Assembly: GCF_014648895.1 (NCBI RefSeq)
Contig: NZ_BMRZ01000005.1
Coordinates: 310,001 to 374,000 of the forward strand
Source: Streptomyces tanashiensis
GTDB lineage: Bacteria; Actinomycetota; Actinomycetes; Streptomycetales; Streptomycetaceae
Direction of reading: 5' to 3'
DNA length: 64,000 nt
In this document: piece after piece, positions 41,296-51,848 of the stretch
How the letters are laid out: the number at the start of each line of letters is the position of its first letter
Numbering within the stretch: the first letter of the stretch is position 1
Program-made: the position numbers and the translations under genes
The notes under the pieces: model-generated
Seen by the model: only the letters and a program-made list of their open reading frames with translations
Database searches by the model: none
Told to the model about the DNA's origin: nothing

Positions 41296-42948
41296 CTAGA
41301 AGCCTCGGGTGCGCTTCGCCGCCCGCCGCGCCGCCGCCGCGCCCGGGGCCTGCATGAAGAGACGGGCCAGTTCGCTCCCCAGATTCACACCGATCGCGAT
41401 CGCCAGGGCGATCGCCGCCGCCTTCGCCAGCGAGGCGAAGCCCTGGTCCAGGTTGTTCTGGGCGATCGCGAGCACCCCGAAGTACGTCGCCGAACCGGGC
41501 AGCAGCGGCCCGATCGCCGCCGTCACGTAAGGCAGCGACGAGGTGTGCTCGTAGCGGGCGATCAGCTGCCCGAAAAGCCCCACCAGGCCCGCCGCCACCG
41601 CCGTCGCCATCACCGTCGAGCCCTCGGCGGTCACCGCGATCGACGCGTAGATCACCCAGGCCACTCCGCCGTTCAGCGTCGCGAAGAGCACCGTCGCCCG
41701 CGACTGCTGCAGCAGGACCGCGAAGGTCGCGCACAGCACCATCGACGCCAGGATCTGCGTCACCGGCCGCTCCACCGCCCGCAGCGCCCCCTCGGGGTTC
41801 AGCTGCGCGTCGAACTGCACCGCGACGTACAGCACCGACAGCACGCCCACCACGATCGCGACGAAGAAGTACGCGACCTCCAGGAGCCGGGCCGAGGCCG
41901 TGATGTAGAAACCGGTCAGACCGTCCTGCACGGCCGCGACCAGCGCCCGCCCCGGGATCAGCGCGAACAGGCCACCGGTGATCACCGCCGAGGGCCTCAG
42001 ATCCGCGTGCAGCATCGTCAGGAGCACACCCATCGCCGCCGGCGGCATCGCCGCCACCAGGAACTGGTAGAACTCCGGCAGCCCACGCCCCGCGAACAGC
42101 CACGCCAGCCGGTCGCCGAGGACCGCGCCCAGCGCCGCCACGAAGAAGACCGTCGGACCGCCGCCGAGCAGCACCGAGGCCGCACCGGCCAGGACGCCCG
42201 CCGCCGCCGTCAGGACCCAGCCGGGGTACGGGTGCCGGTTGCGCCGGATCTCCGCCAGCCGCCGGTACGCCTCCTCCGGCGTCACCTCGTGCGCCCGCGC
42301 GTTGATGTCAGCGAGCAGCTGGTAGACGGCCGCGAGCCGCGTGTAGTCCGTGCCCCGGCGGCGTACCGTCCGGTTCGCCGTGACCGGGTCGTCCACCAGA
42401 GAAGGCTGATAGGTGACGGACAGAAGGGTGAACGTCACCGTCGGCTCCACCCGGTCCAGACCGTACGAGCGGCAGATCGCGAACATCGCCGCCTCGACGT
42501 CCTCCGCGCCCTCCCCGCCCGCGAGCAGCAGCTCGCCGATACGCAGGGTCAGGTCGAGCACACGCGGCACCGAGGGCCCGGACTCGTCCTCCTTGCGCGG
42601 CGCCTCGGGCACCGGCCGCTCACCCACCGGCAGCCGCAGCATCGTCCGCATCCGGTCCTGCCACGGCGCGTCCTGCGGGAGCCGCACCAGCGGCACCCCG
42701 TACGCCGGCGTGAACGCCGGCGGCGAGCTCTTCGCGGAGTACGTGGCCGGCGGAGCGAACGCCGAGCCCTCCGGCTCCTGCGCCGGCTCCGGCGCCAGAC
42801 CCGGCGGCAGGGCGAACTCGGAGGTCGCATGCTCCTCCTCGGGCGGCGCGGGCTGCTCCACCCCGGCCGGCGGGACGAACGCGCTCCGCGCCTCGTCCGA
42901 CTGCGGCTTCCGGTCCTCAGGAGCGCCGTCCTCCGGCTCCGCCACCAC
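41296..42948 (-). CDS. Threonine/serine exporter (ThrE)-family protein
   Basis: A 550-residue protein. The first 150 residues are Pro/Glu-rich and disordered, followed by a DUF1212-type domain (LDLTLRIGELLLAGGEGAEDVEAA) and about ten transmembrane helices covering ThrE and ThrE_2 regions. The GTG at 42948 follows GGCGGAGAGA. Homologues export threonine and serine. The long disordered N-terminus is common in Streptomyces members. Confidence 0.87.
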   Translation of the reverse strand: MVAEPEDGAPEDRKPQSDEARSAFVPPAGVEQPAPPEEEHATSEFALPPGLAPEPAQEPEGSAFAPPATYSAKSSPPAFTPAYGVPLVRLPQDAPWQDRMRTMLRLPVGERPVPEAPRKEDESGPSVPRVLDLTLRIGELLLAGGEGAEDVEAAMFAICRSYGLDRVEPTVTFTLLSVTYQPSLVDDPVTANRTVRRRGTDYTRLAAVYQLLADINARAHEVTPEEAYRRLAEIRRNRHPYPGWVLTAAAGVLAGAASVLLGGGPTVFFVAALGAVLGDRLAWLFAGRGLPEFYQFLVAAMPPAAMGVLLTMLHADLRPSAVITGGLFALIPGRALVAAVQDGLTGFYITASARLLEVAYFFVAIVVGVLSVLYVAVQFDAQLNPEGALRAVERPVTQILASMVLCATFAVLLQQSRATVLFATLNGGVAWVIYASIAVTAEGSTVMATAVAAGLVGLFGQLIARYEHTSSLPYVTAAIGPLLPGSATYFGVLAIAQNNLDQGFASLAKAAAIALAIAIGVNLGSELARLFMQAPGAAAARRAAKRTRGF

Positions 42949-43009
42949 TCTCTCCGCCTCATCCCCAGGGAATCGTGGATTCCAGTATGAAGGTGTGACG
43001 GATACGCGA

Positions 43010-43041
43010 AAGGCGGTGCACCCCAAGAGGTGCACCGCCTT
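43010..43041. terminator. Hairpin terminator after ppa
   Basis: A perfect 12-bp stem (AAGGCGGTGCAC and its complement) with an 8-base loop lies 50 bases downstream of the ppa stop and upstream of the ThrE-like gene, both on the minus strand. Confidence 0.82.
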
Positions 43042-43090
43042 CACGCCTTCACCCGATCACGCTCCCGCGCGACCGGACGGGGACCGGGGC

Positions 43091-43582
43091 TCAGTGGCCG
43101 CCCTGCTCCTTGGCGCGCGCGTACGACTTCTCGATCTCTTCCTCGGCCTCGGCGCGACCGACCCAGTCGGCACCCTCGACCGACTTGCCCGGCTCCAGGT
43201 CCTTGTAGACCTCGAAGAAGTGCTGGATCTCCAGGCGGTCGAACTCGGCCACGTGGTGGATGTCGCGCAGGTGCTCCATGCGCGGGTCCGTCGCCGGGAC
43301 GCACAGCAGCTTGTCGTCGCCGCCGGCCTCGTCCGTCATGCGGAACATGCCGATGGCGCGGCACTTGATCAGGCAGCCCGGGAACGTGGGCTCGTCGAGG
43401 ATGACGAGCGCGTCCAGCGGGTCGCCGTCCTCGCCGAGGGTGTTCTCGACGTAGCCGTAGTCGGTCGGGTAGGCCGTCGACGTGAAGAGGCGACGGTCCA
43501 GGCGGATGCGACCGGTCTCGTGGTCGACCTCGTACTTGTTCCGCGATCCCTTGGGGATCTCGATGAGAACGTCGAACTCCAC
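43091..43582 (-). CDS. ppa: Inorganic pyrophosphatase
   Basis: A 163-residue family I soluble pyrophosphatase. The N-terminus VEFDVLIEIPKGSRNKYE and the catalytic GEDGDPLDALV with its Asp triad are intact. It hydrolyses pyrophosphate and drives biosynthesis in the cytosol. GTG start with GGAGGAG upstream. It is divergent from dacB with 102 bases between. Confidence 0.96.
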   Translation of the reverse strand: MEFDVLIEIPKGSRNKYEVDHETGRIRLDRRLFTSTAYPTDYGYVENTLGEDGDPLDALVILDEPTFPGCLIKCRAIGMFRMTDEAGGDDKLLCVPATDPRMEHLRDIHHVAEFDRLEIQHFFEVYKDLEPGKSVEGADWVGRAEAEEEIEKSYARAKEQGGH

Positions 43583-43684
43583 GGGTGGCTCCTCCTGAAT
43601 CAACACAAGTGAATGCTCGCGACGACGCGCGGTGATTAAGTGTCCCTCACGCACGTGTGTGATCGCGAAAGGGGCTGGTCAGCA

Positions 43685-45082
43685 ATGCCGGAGCCGAGGA
43701 CGTGGCAGCTCACGGCGGGCTCCGCCGCCCTCGGTCTCGTCCTGGCCGCCGCAGCGGTGACCGCGGCCGGACCATGGGACGGAGGCCAGCGTACGGCCGA
43801 GCGGGCCCGCGCCGCCGCCCCCACGACAGGTGGCACGCATCACGCCCCGCCCCCGGCCCCCGCCGCGCCCCGCCGCCCCGCGCCCGCCCCCAGCGCCCCC
43901 GGCGTCCTCACCGCCCTGCACGCCCCCGCCGGCCGCGCCGCCGACCTCGCCGCCGTCCTCGTCCCGCTCCTCGCCGACCCCGGCCTCGGCCCGCTCCGGA
44001 CCGCCTCCGTGGTCGACACCGCCACCGGCAAGCAGCTCTACGGCGAGGGCGCCGGCACCCCCATGACACCGGCCTCCACCGTCAAGATCGCCACCGCCGC
44101 GGCCGCGCTCTCCGCCCTCGGCCCCGACCACCGCATCCCCACCACCGTCACCGCCACCCCCGACGGCAGGAGCATCACCCTCACCGGAGGCGGCGACCCC
44201 ACGCTCGACCCGGCCCGTCTCAAGGCCCTGGCCGCCGACACGGCCCGCGCCCTCAAGACCCGCGGCCACACCTCCGTCCGCCTCGCCTACGACACGAGCC
44301 TCTACCGCGGCCCCGCCCTCCACCCGATCGGCCCCAACGAGAACATCGCCCCCGTCGTCGCCCTCATGACCCGCGAAGGACGCCTCGACGACAGCCACAG
44401 CGGCCCCGCACCCCGCACCGCCGATCCGGCCGGCGACACCGCCACCGCCTTCGCGGACCTCCTCACCCAGGCCGGCATCGACGTCACCGGCGACCCCGCC
44501 CCCGGCCGCACCCCCCAGGCCGCCCCCCTCGCCCGTACCGACTCCGCCCCCCTCGCCGACCTCGTCGAGCGCACCCTCACGAACAGCGACAACGACCTCG
44601 CCGAAGCCCTCGCCCGGCAGACCGCCCTCGCCCGCCGACAGCCCGCCGACTTCCAGGGCGCCGAGAAGGCCGTACGCGACGAACTCGCCCGGCTCGGCCT
44701 CCCGGTCGCCGGCGCCCGCTTCGCCGACGGCAGCGGACTCGACCGCCGCGACCGCGTCTCCGCCGCCCTCCTCACCGGACTCCTCACCCGAGCGGCCGAC
44801 CCCGCCCGCCCCGCCCTGCGGCCCCTCCTCACCGGACTGCCCGTCGGCGGCTTCACCGGCACCCTCGCCGACCGCTTCGACACCACCCCCGCCACCGCCG
44901 GCGCCGGACTCGTCCGCGCCAAGACCGGCACCCTCACCGGCGTCAACACCCTCGCGGGGACCGTCGTCACCGCCGACGGACGCCTCCTCGCCTTCGCGTT
45001 CCTCGCCGGACGGACCGTCTCGCCCTACGAGGCACAGCCCGCGCTCGACCGGCTCTCCGCCGCCCTCGCGGGCCGCAAGTGA
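43685..45082 (+). CDS. dacB: D-alanyl-D-alanine carboxypeptidase/endopeptidase, PBP4 family
   Basis: A 465-residue secreted penicillin-binding protein. A signal or membrane-anchor segment (residues about 8-28) precedes a Pro-rich linker. The catalytic motifs are STVK at 131-134, SDN in LTNSDNDLAEAL, and KTG in RAKTGTLTG near the C-terminus, all intact. It trims or cleaves peptidoglycan cross-links outside the membrane. The ATG at 43685 is preferred to a GTG at 43640. Confidence 0.93.
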   Translation: MPEPRTWQLTAGSAALGLVLAAAAVTAAGPWDGGQRTAERARAAAPTTGGTHHAPPPAPAAPRRPAPAPSAPGVLTALHAPAGRAADLAAVLVPLLADPGLGPLRTASVVDTATGKQLYGEGAGTPMTPASTVKIATAAAALSALGPDHRIPTTVTATPDGRSITLTGGGDPTLDPARLKALAADTARALKTRGHTSVRLAYDTSLYRGPALHPIGPNENIAPVVALMTREGRLDDSHSGPAPRTADPAGDTATAFADLLTQAGIDVTGDPAPGRTPQAAPLARTDSAPLADLVERTLTNSDNDLAEALARQTALARRQPADFQGAEKAVRDELARLGLPVAGARFADGSGLDRRDRVSAALLTGLLTRAADPARPALRPLLTGLPVGGFTGTLADRFDTTPATAGAGLVRAKTGTLTGVNTLAGTVVTADGRLLAFAFLAGRTVSPYEAQPALDRLSAALAGRK

Positions 45083-45141
45083 CCGCACACGCCCCCCATC
45101 GAACCCTCACCGAACAGGCGCCGAGCCCGTACGGTTGACGC

Positions 45142-46281
45142 ATGACGAGCATCGGTGGCGCAGGCACATCCGGGATGGTCGACTGGAACCTCGCGGTCGC
45201 GACCGCGACCCGCCTCGTGCGGCCCGGACCCGAAGTCAGCCGCGACGAGGCCCGCGAGGTCGTCGCCGAACTCCGCAGGCACGCCAAGGCATCCGAGGAA
45301 CACGTCCGCGCCTACACGCGGATGATCCCCGAAGGCGTCGAACCCCACGACACGCCCGTCCTCGTCGTCGACCGCGCCGGCTGGATCAAGGCCAACGTCG
45401 CGGGCTTCCGCGAACTCCTCACCCCGCTCCTCGGCAAGATGCAGGACCGCCGCTCCACCACCCCCGGCAACACCGTCCTCGGCGCCGTCGGCGGCAAGGT
45501 CACCGGCGTCGAACTCGGCATGCTGCTGTCCTTCCTCGCCTCCCGCATCCTCGGCCAGTACGAGACCTTCGCCCCCGCCACCCGCGACCTCCCCGCCGGA
45601 ACCAACGGCGGCGGACGCCTCCTCCTCGTCGCCCCCAACATCGTCCACGTCGAACGCGAACTCGACGTCACCCCGCACGACTTCCGGCTCTGGGTCTGCC
45701 TCCACGAGGAGACCCACCGCACCCAGTTCACCGCCGTCCCCTGGCTACGTGACCATCTTCAGGGCGAAATCCAGTCGTTCCTCGCCGCCACCGAGGTCGA
45801 CCCCGGAACCTTCGTCGAGCGCCTCCGCGAAGCCGCCCAGACCCTCGCCGGCGGCCGCCCCGAGGGCGAGGAGGGCGAACCCGCCCCCTCCCTCGTCGAA
45901 CTCGTCCAGACCCCCGAACAGCGCGAGATCCTCGGCCGCCTCACCGCCGTCATGTCCCTCCTCGAAGGCCACGCCGACTACGTCATGGACGGCGTCGGAC
46001 CCCAGGTCGTCCCCTCCGTCGCCGAGATCCGCGAGAAGTTCCAGGCCCGCCGCGCCCGCGGCGCCTCCCGGCTCGACCTCGCCCTGCGCAAGCTCCTCGG
46101 CCTCGACGCCAAACTCCGCCAGTACCGCGACGGCGAGCGCTTCGTCCGCGCCGTCGTCGACCAGGTCGGCATGGACGGCTTCAACCGCGTGTGGACCTCG
46201 CCCAACACGCTCCCCACCAAGAGCGAGATCGCCGCACCCGCCGACTGGATCGCGAGGGTGCACCGTAAGGCAGACTCCTGA
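45142..46281 (+). CDS. Zinc-dependent metalloprotease-like protein (DUF2342)
   Basis: A 379-residue protein of the DUF2342 family, with the zincin motif HEETH at residues 188-192 (CLHEETHRTQF) and a downstream conserved Glu-rich helix (SLLEGHADYVMDGVG). Members have been called coenzyme F420 biosynthesis-associated, but no F420 gene lies here. It sits between dacB and tilS, its usual actinobacterial neighbourhood. Substrate unknown. Confidence 0.9.
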   Translation: MTSIGGAGTSGMVDWNLAVATATRLVRPGPEVSRDEAREVVAELRRHAKASEEHVRAYTRMIPEGVEPHDTPVLVVDRAGWIKANVAGFRELLTPLLGKMQDRRSTTPGNTVLGAVGGKVTGVELGMLLSFLASRILGQYETFAPATRDLPAGTNGGGRLLLVAPNIVHVERELDVTPHDFRLWVCLHEETHRTQFTAVPWLRDHLQGEIQSFLAATEVDPGTFVERLREAAQTLAGGRPEGEEGEPAPSLVELVQTPEQREILGRLTAVMSLLEGHADYVMDGVGPQVVPSVAEIREKFQARRARGASRLDLALRKLLGLDAKLRQYRDGERFVRAVVDQVGMDGFNRVWTSPNTLPTKSEIAAPADWIARVHRKADS

Positions 46282-46489
46282 GACAGGTGCGGCACACGGC
46301 ACAGGAACACGTGAGAACACTCCGCCAATCACCCATCCGAGGGACCCTGGGCATGGGGTGAGGCGTGCAATGCTCGGGTAACGGCCGGGTTTCTGTCACC
46401 ATCGACGCACTCTGAGTGACCGAACCCCCCTTTCCGACCGTTAAGACTCCGACCGAGGCACCCCACCCCCATCACGAAGGGCACCGGAC

Positions 46490-47497
46490 ATGGGTCCCCA
46501 TCCTGCGGTCGCGGCGATACGCCTGGCGGTCCGCCGCGTACTCCACGACGTCCTCACCGACCACACCACCACGGACGCCGAGCACACCCCCCTCGTGCTC
46601 GTCGCCTGCTCCGGAGGCGCCGACTCCATGGCACTCGCCTCCGCCCTCGCCTTCGAGGCCCGCAAACTCCCCCTCCGCGCCGGCGGCGTCACCGTCGACC
46701 ACGGCCTCCAGGACGGCTCCGACACCCGGGCCGCCGAGGTCGCCGGACGCATGACCGCCCTCGGCCTCACCCCCGTCGAGGCCGTCACGGTCACCGTCGG
46801 CCGCGAGGGAGGCCCCGAAGCCGCCGCCCGCGACGCCCGGTACGCCGCCCTCGACGCCGCCGCCGAACGCCACGGCGCCACCGCGGTCCTCCTCGGCCAC
46901 ACCCGCGACGACCAGGCCGAAACCGTCCTCCTCGGCCTCGCCCGCGGCTCCGGCATCCGCTCCCTCTCTGGCATGGCCGCCGTCTCCGGCACCTCCGGCC
47001 GCTACCGGCGCCCGTTCCTCCAGCTCGACCGCCAGACCGTCCGCAAAGCCTGCATCGCCCAGGAACTCGCCGTCTGGGACGACCCGCACAACACCGACCC
47101 CGCCTACACCCGCTCCCGGCTCCGCCACGAGGGCCTCCCCGCCCTCGAGAAGGCCCTCGGCAAGGGCGTCGTCGAAGCCCTCGCCCGAACGGCCCAGCTC
47201 TCCCGCGACGACGCCGACGCCCTCGACACCTGGGCCGCCGACGCCGAGACCGCCGTACGCGACGAGGCGGGCGCCCTCGAATGCGCCAAGCTCTTCGGGC
47301 TGCCCCCCGCCGTACGCCGCCGAGTCCTGCGCCGCGCCGTCATCGCCGAGGGCGCCCCCGCCGGCTCCCTCTTCGCCCGACACATCGAAGAAGTCGACCG
47401 GCTCATCACCGGCTGGCGCGGCCAGGGAGCCATCAACCTGCCCGGACGCGTCGAAGCCCGCCGCCAGGGTGGCAGACTGGTCATCCGGCAAGGCTGA
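46490..47497 (+). CDS. tilS: tRNA(Ile)-lysidine synthase
   Basis: A 335-residue PP-loop ATPase with SGGADS at residues 41-46 and the family region LGHTRDDQAETVLLGLARGSG. It modifies the CAU anticodon of minor tRNA-Ile so that it reads AUA. Length fits the actinobacterial form, which lacks the long C-terminal domain of the E. coli enzyme. A 208-base gap upstream probably holds its promoter; hpt follows closely. Confidence 0.94.
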   Translation: MGPHPAVAAIRLAVRRVLHDVLTDHTTTDAEHTPLVLVACSGGADSMALASALAFEARKLPLRAGGVTVDHGLQDGSDTRAAEVAGRMTALGLTPVEAVTVTVGREGGPEAAARDARYAALDAAAERHGATAVLLGHTRDDQAETVLLGLARGSGIRSLSGMAAVSGTSGRYRRPFLQLDRQTVRKACIAQELAVWDDPHNTDPAYTRSRLRHEGLPALEKALGKGVVEALARTAQLSRDDADALDTWAADAETAVRDEAGALECAKLFGLPPAVRRRVLRRAVIAEGAPAGSLFARHIEEVDRLITGWRGQGAINLPGRVEARRQGGRLVIRQG

Positions 47498-47523
47498 CGC
47501 ACGCTGCAACGAAAGTGACCCGG

Positions 47524-48078
47524 GTGAACGAGAAGGACATGGGCACCGACCTCCAGTCGGTGCTCATCACCAAGGAAGAGATCGACGCCAAGCTGGCAGA
47601 GCTGGCCGCGAAGATCGACGCGGAATACGCGGGCAAGGACCTGCTCATCGTCGGCGTCCTCAAGGGCGCGGTGATGGTGATGGCGGATCTGGCTCGCGCC
47701 CTTTCCACCCCCGTCACCATGGACTGGATGGCCGTCTCGTCCTACGGCGCCGGCACCCAGTCCTCGGGCGTCGTCAGGATCCTCAAGGACCTCGACACCG
47801 ACATCAAGGGCAAGCACGTCCTGATCGTCGAGGACATCATCGACTCCGGTCTGACCCTGTCCTGGCTCCTCTCGAACCTCGGCTCGCGCGAGCCCGCCTC
47901 CCTCGAGGTGTGCACCCTGCTGCGCAAGCCCGAGGCCGCGAAGGTCGCCATCGACGTCAAGTGGATCGGCTTCGACATCCCCAACGAGTTCGTCGTCGGC
48001 TACGGCCTCGACTACGCCGAGAAGTACCGGAACCTTCCGTTCGTCGGCACACTCGCCCCGCACGTCTACGGCGGCTGA
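47524..48078 (+). CDS. hpt: Hypoxanthine phosphoribosyltransferase
   Basis: A 184-residue purine-salvage enzyme with the PRPP-binding loop VLIVEDIIDSGLTLSWLL and the C-terminal FDIPNEFVVGYGLDYAEKYR. It converts hypoxanthine or guanine plus PRPP to IMP or GMP. The GTG at 47524 is chosen; an ATG five codons later (47539) is possible. It lies in the conserved tilS-hpt-ftsH order. Confidence 0.95.
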   Translation: MNEKDMGTDLQSVLITKEEIDAKLAELAAKIDAEYAGKDLLIVGVLKGAVMVMADLARALSTPVTMDWMAVSSYGAGTQSSGVVRILKDLDTDIKGKHVLIVEDIIDSGLTLSWLLSNLGSREPASLEVCTLLRKPEAAKVAIDVKWIGFDIPNEFVVGYGLDYAEKYRNLPFVGTLAPHVYGG

Positions 48079-48103
48079 GACCTCCCCCTCACGGGGAACC
48101 CGC

Positions 48104-48138
48104 ACCGCCTTCCCTCCGTTGAACCACGGGAAGGCGGT
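48104..48138. terminator. Hairpin terminator after hpt
   Basis: An 11-bp stem (ACCGCCTTCCC and its complement) with a 13-base loop lies 26 bases after the hpt stop. The ftsH promoter should lie in the remaining 110 bases before 48250. Confidence 0.75.
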
Positions 48139-48249
48139 CGCGGGCGACGATGCTGAGGTACCGTCCGAAGAACAGCTTTTTCACACAGCAGCTCTCACAG
48201 CAGCATTTTCCTACGGGCAGGAGGGACGGGGCGTTCTCGCTCCGTATGG

Positions 48250-50268
<2,019 letters not shown>

Positions 50269-50292
50269 CCTCTCGGTCGACCCGGAATGGAT

Positions 50293-50334
50293 GCCGCGCC
50301 CCCACAGGTTCTAGCCTGTGGGGGCGCGGCTTTT
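50293..50334 (+). terminator. Intrinsic terminator after ftsH
   Basis: A perfect 16-bp stem (GCCGCGCCCCCACAGG and its complement) with loop TTCTAG, followed by TTTT: a textbook rho-independent terminator between ftsH and folE. Confidence 0.93.
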
Positions 50335-50366
50335 CGCGCACGGAGCACAGACGGAACGAGGCAGAG

Positions 50367-50972
50367 ATGACCGACCCGGTGACGCTGGACGGTGAGGGCA
50401 GGATCGGCGAGTTCGACGAGAAGCGCGCCGAGAACGCCGTGCGGGAGCTTCTCATCGCGGTCGGCGAGGACCCGGACCGCGAGGGCCTCCGCGAGACGCC
50501 GGCGCGGGTGGCGCGGGCGTACAGGGAACTCTTCGCGGGGCTGTGGCAGAAGCCCGAGGATGTCCTGACGACGACCTTCGATCTCGGGCACGACGAGATG
50601 GTCCTGGTGAAAGATATCGAACTGACGTCTCAGTGTGAACATCATTTGCTACCATTCCATGGCGTAGCTCACATTGGGTACATTCCGGCTGAAACGGGCA
50701 AAATTACCGGCCTGTCGAAGCTGGCCCGACTGGTCGATGTCTTCGCTCGCCGCCCACAGGTGCAGGAGCGCCTCACGACGCAGATCGCCGATTCGTTGAT
50801 GCGCATCCTCGATGCCCGCGGCGCGATCGTCGTCATCGAGGCCGAGCACATGTGCATGGCGCTGCGTGGAGTCCGCAAGCCGGGCGCCAAGACGACGACC
50901 TCGGCGGTACGTGGCCAACTTCGCGACGCTACCACCCGCGCTGAGGCCATGTCCCTGATATTGGCCCGTTAG
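50367..50972 (+). CDS. folE: GTP cyclohydrolase I, with recoded 3' half
   Basis: A 201-residue enzyme that converts GTP to dihydroneopterin triphosphate, the first step of folate synthesis. The zinc and catalytic residues are intact (CEHH near residue 90, HMCM near 163). The reading frame is continuous and the protein looks functional. Codon use changes sharply inside the gene: 5 of the first 81 codons end in A or T, then 19 of the next 35 (codons 82-116), then 16 of the last 85. The break coincides with the active-site block and suggests replacement of the 3' half from another source (see findings). Confidence 0.96.
   Translation: MTDPVTLDGEGRIGEFDEKRAENAVRELLIAVGEDPDREGLRETPARVARAYRELFAGLWQKPEDVLTTTFDLGHDEMVLVKDIELTSQCEHHLLPFHGVAHIGYIPAETGKITGLSKLARLVDVFARRPQVQERLTTQIADSLMRILDARGAIVVIEAEHMCMALRGVRKPGAKTTTSAVRGQLRDATTRAEAMSLILAR
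50610..50714 (+). other. A/T-ending recoded segment of folE over the CEHH active site
   Basis: Thirty-five codons encoding the segment from KDIELTSQCEHH to KITGL. Nineteen end in A or T and include rare choices such as CTA, GTA, TGT, CAT and ATT, against about 6 percent in the preceding codons of the same gene. The protein sequence stays conserved, so the change is mostly synonymous. Confidence 0.85.
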
Positions 50973-51002
50973 TAGCGGACTGTCCGCCTTGCTCCATAGC
51001 GT

Positions 51003-51034
51003 CCTTGATCAGCGGAGTTCATCGCTGATCAAGG
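51003..51034. promoter_or_regulatory. Hairpin between folE and the endonuclease gene, overlapping its ribosome-binding site
   Basis: A perfect 12-bp stem (CCTTGATCAGCG and its complement) with an 8-base loop. The right arm runs into AAGGGGG, the likely ribosome-binding site of the next gene, so the hairpin could hide that site, terminate folE transcription, or both. Confidence 0.7.
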
Positions 51035-51041
51035 GGGCGGT

Positions 51042-51845
51042 ATGGGGTACGGACCGACCAGCAAGATGCTGGTCAACCTGGTGGACGGCTGCGCTCAGGC
51101 CAAGAACGTGGCTCCGGGCAGCGCGATGTGGACGCTGGACGGCGACCGGACGGTGCAGACCACGGTCGTGGACGTGACGGCGGTGAAGGGGCGGCAGGCC
51201 GTCGACGTGGTCACGGACCACATGACCTTCACCGTCGGCCCGGACCACGAGGAGGACTTCGCCTCCCGCTACGCGACCGCTCTGACCGCCTGTACGGGTC
51301 TGCCTGCCCGCCTCGAAGCGGTGAGTCGGCCCTCCGGCTTTCTGAAGCGCGACCTGCCGGGTTTCAGGGTGCGGGTGGTCTCCTCGTACCTGTCCGACGC
51401 GATGCGGCACTACGCAGGTGGGGACGCCCACCATATGCGGCAGCACTTTCCGCGGGTGGTCCTGAGGGACATCGATACCTTCCAAGGCTTCCTGGACGGC
51501 TACATCGACGGCGACGGCTGCAACGTCAAGCACGGCTGGGGCCGAATGATCGTGAGTGCCAACGTGCCGTTTCTGGTGGAGCTGGCGACGATCATCGGGG
51601 CGCGGTTCACGCCGTCGAAGCGGGGACTGGCTTCGCGGCTCTACGTATCGAATCGCTGGGCCGACCGGAACACCTTCGTCCCCGAGCACCACCGGATCAG
51701 CCCCCCGGAAGCCACCTGGATCAGGGTCCATGAGGTCCGCCCCCGGCCCGCCCTCGGTGCCAAGCCCTTCACCTTCTACAGCTACCGGCTGGCCCCGTAC
51801 CCCACCTTCCTGGTGAACGGGCACCTCGTGCGGGAGCCCTGGTGA
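51042..51845 (+). CDS. Intein-like LAGLIDADG homing endonuclease, free-standing
   Basis: A 267-residue protein with the parts of an intein but no host protein around it. Cys17 follows a short leader like an N-extein junction. A Hint-type block follows with MWTLDG at 29-34 and the block-B-like TVGPDH at 64-69, then the LAGLIDADG-type motif FLDGYIDGDG at 150-159. The C-terminal FLVNGHLV at 256-263 resembles intein block F, but the terminal His-Asn is replaced by REPW. The first LAGLIDADG motif expected soon after block B is missing, probably by deletion. Protein splicing therefore looks dead, while DNA binding or cutting may remain. It ends 3 bases before the convergent DUF3180 stop, in an otherwise core neighbourhood. 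Confidence 0.85.
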   Translation: MGYGPTSKMLVNLVDGCAQAKNVAPGSAMWTLDGDRTVQTTVVDVTAVKGRQAVDVVTDHMTFTVGPDHEEDFASRYATALTACTGLPARLEAVSRPSGFLKRDLPGFRVRVVSSYLSDAMRHYAGGDAHHMRQHFPRVVLRDIDTFQGFLDGYIDGDGCNVKHGWGRMIVSANVPFLVELATIIGARFTPSKRGLASRLYVSNRWADRNTFVPEHHRISPPEATWIRVHEVRPRPALGAKPFTFYSYRLAPYPTFLVNGHLVREPW

Positions 51846-51848
51846 GGG

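Noticed and set aside
50367..50972. Possible intein or frameshift inside folE
   Set aside because: The frame is uninterrupted, the protein has normal length, and all zinc and catalytic residues are in place; only codon use is anomalous.
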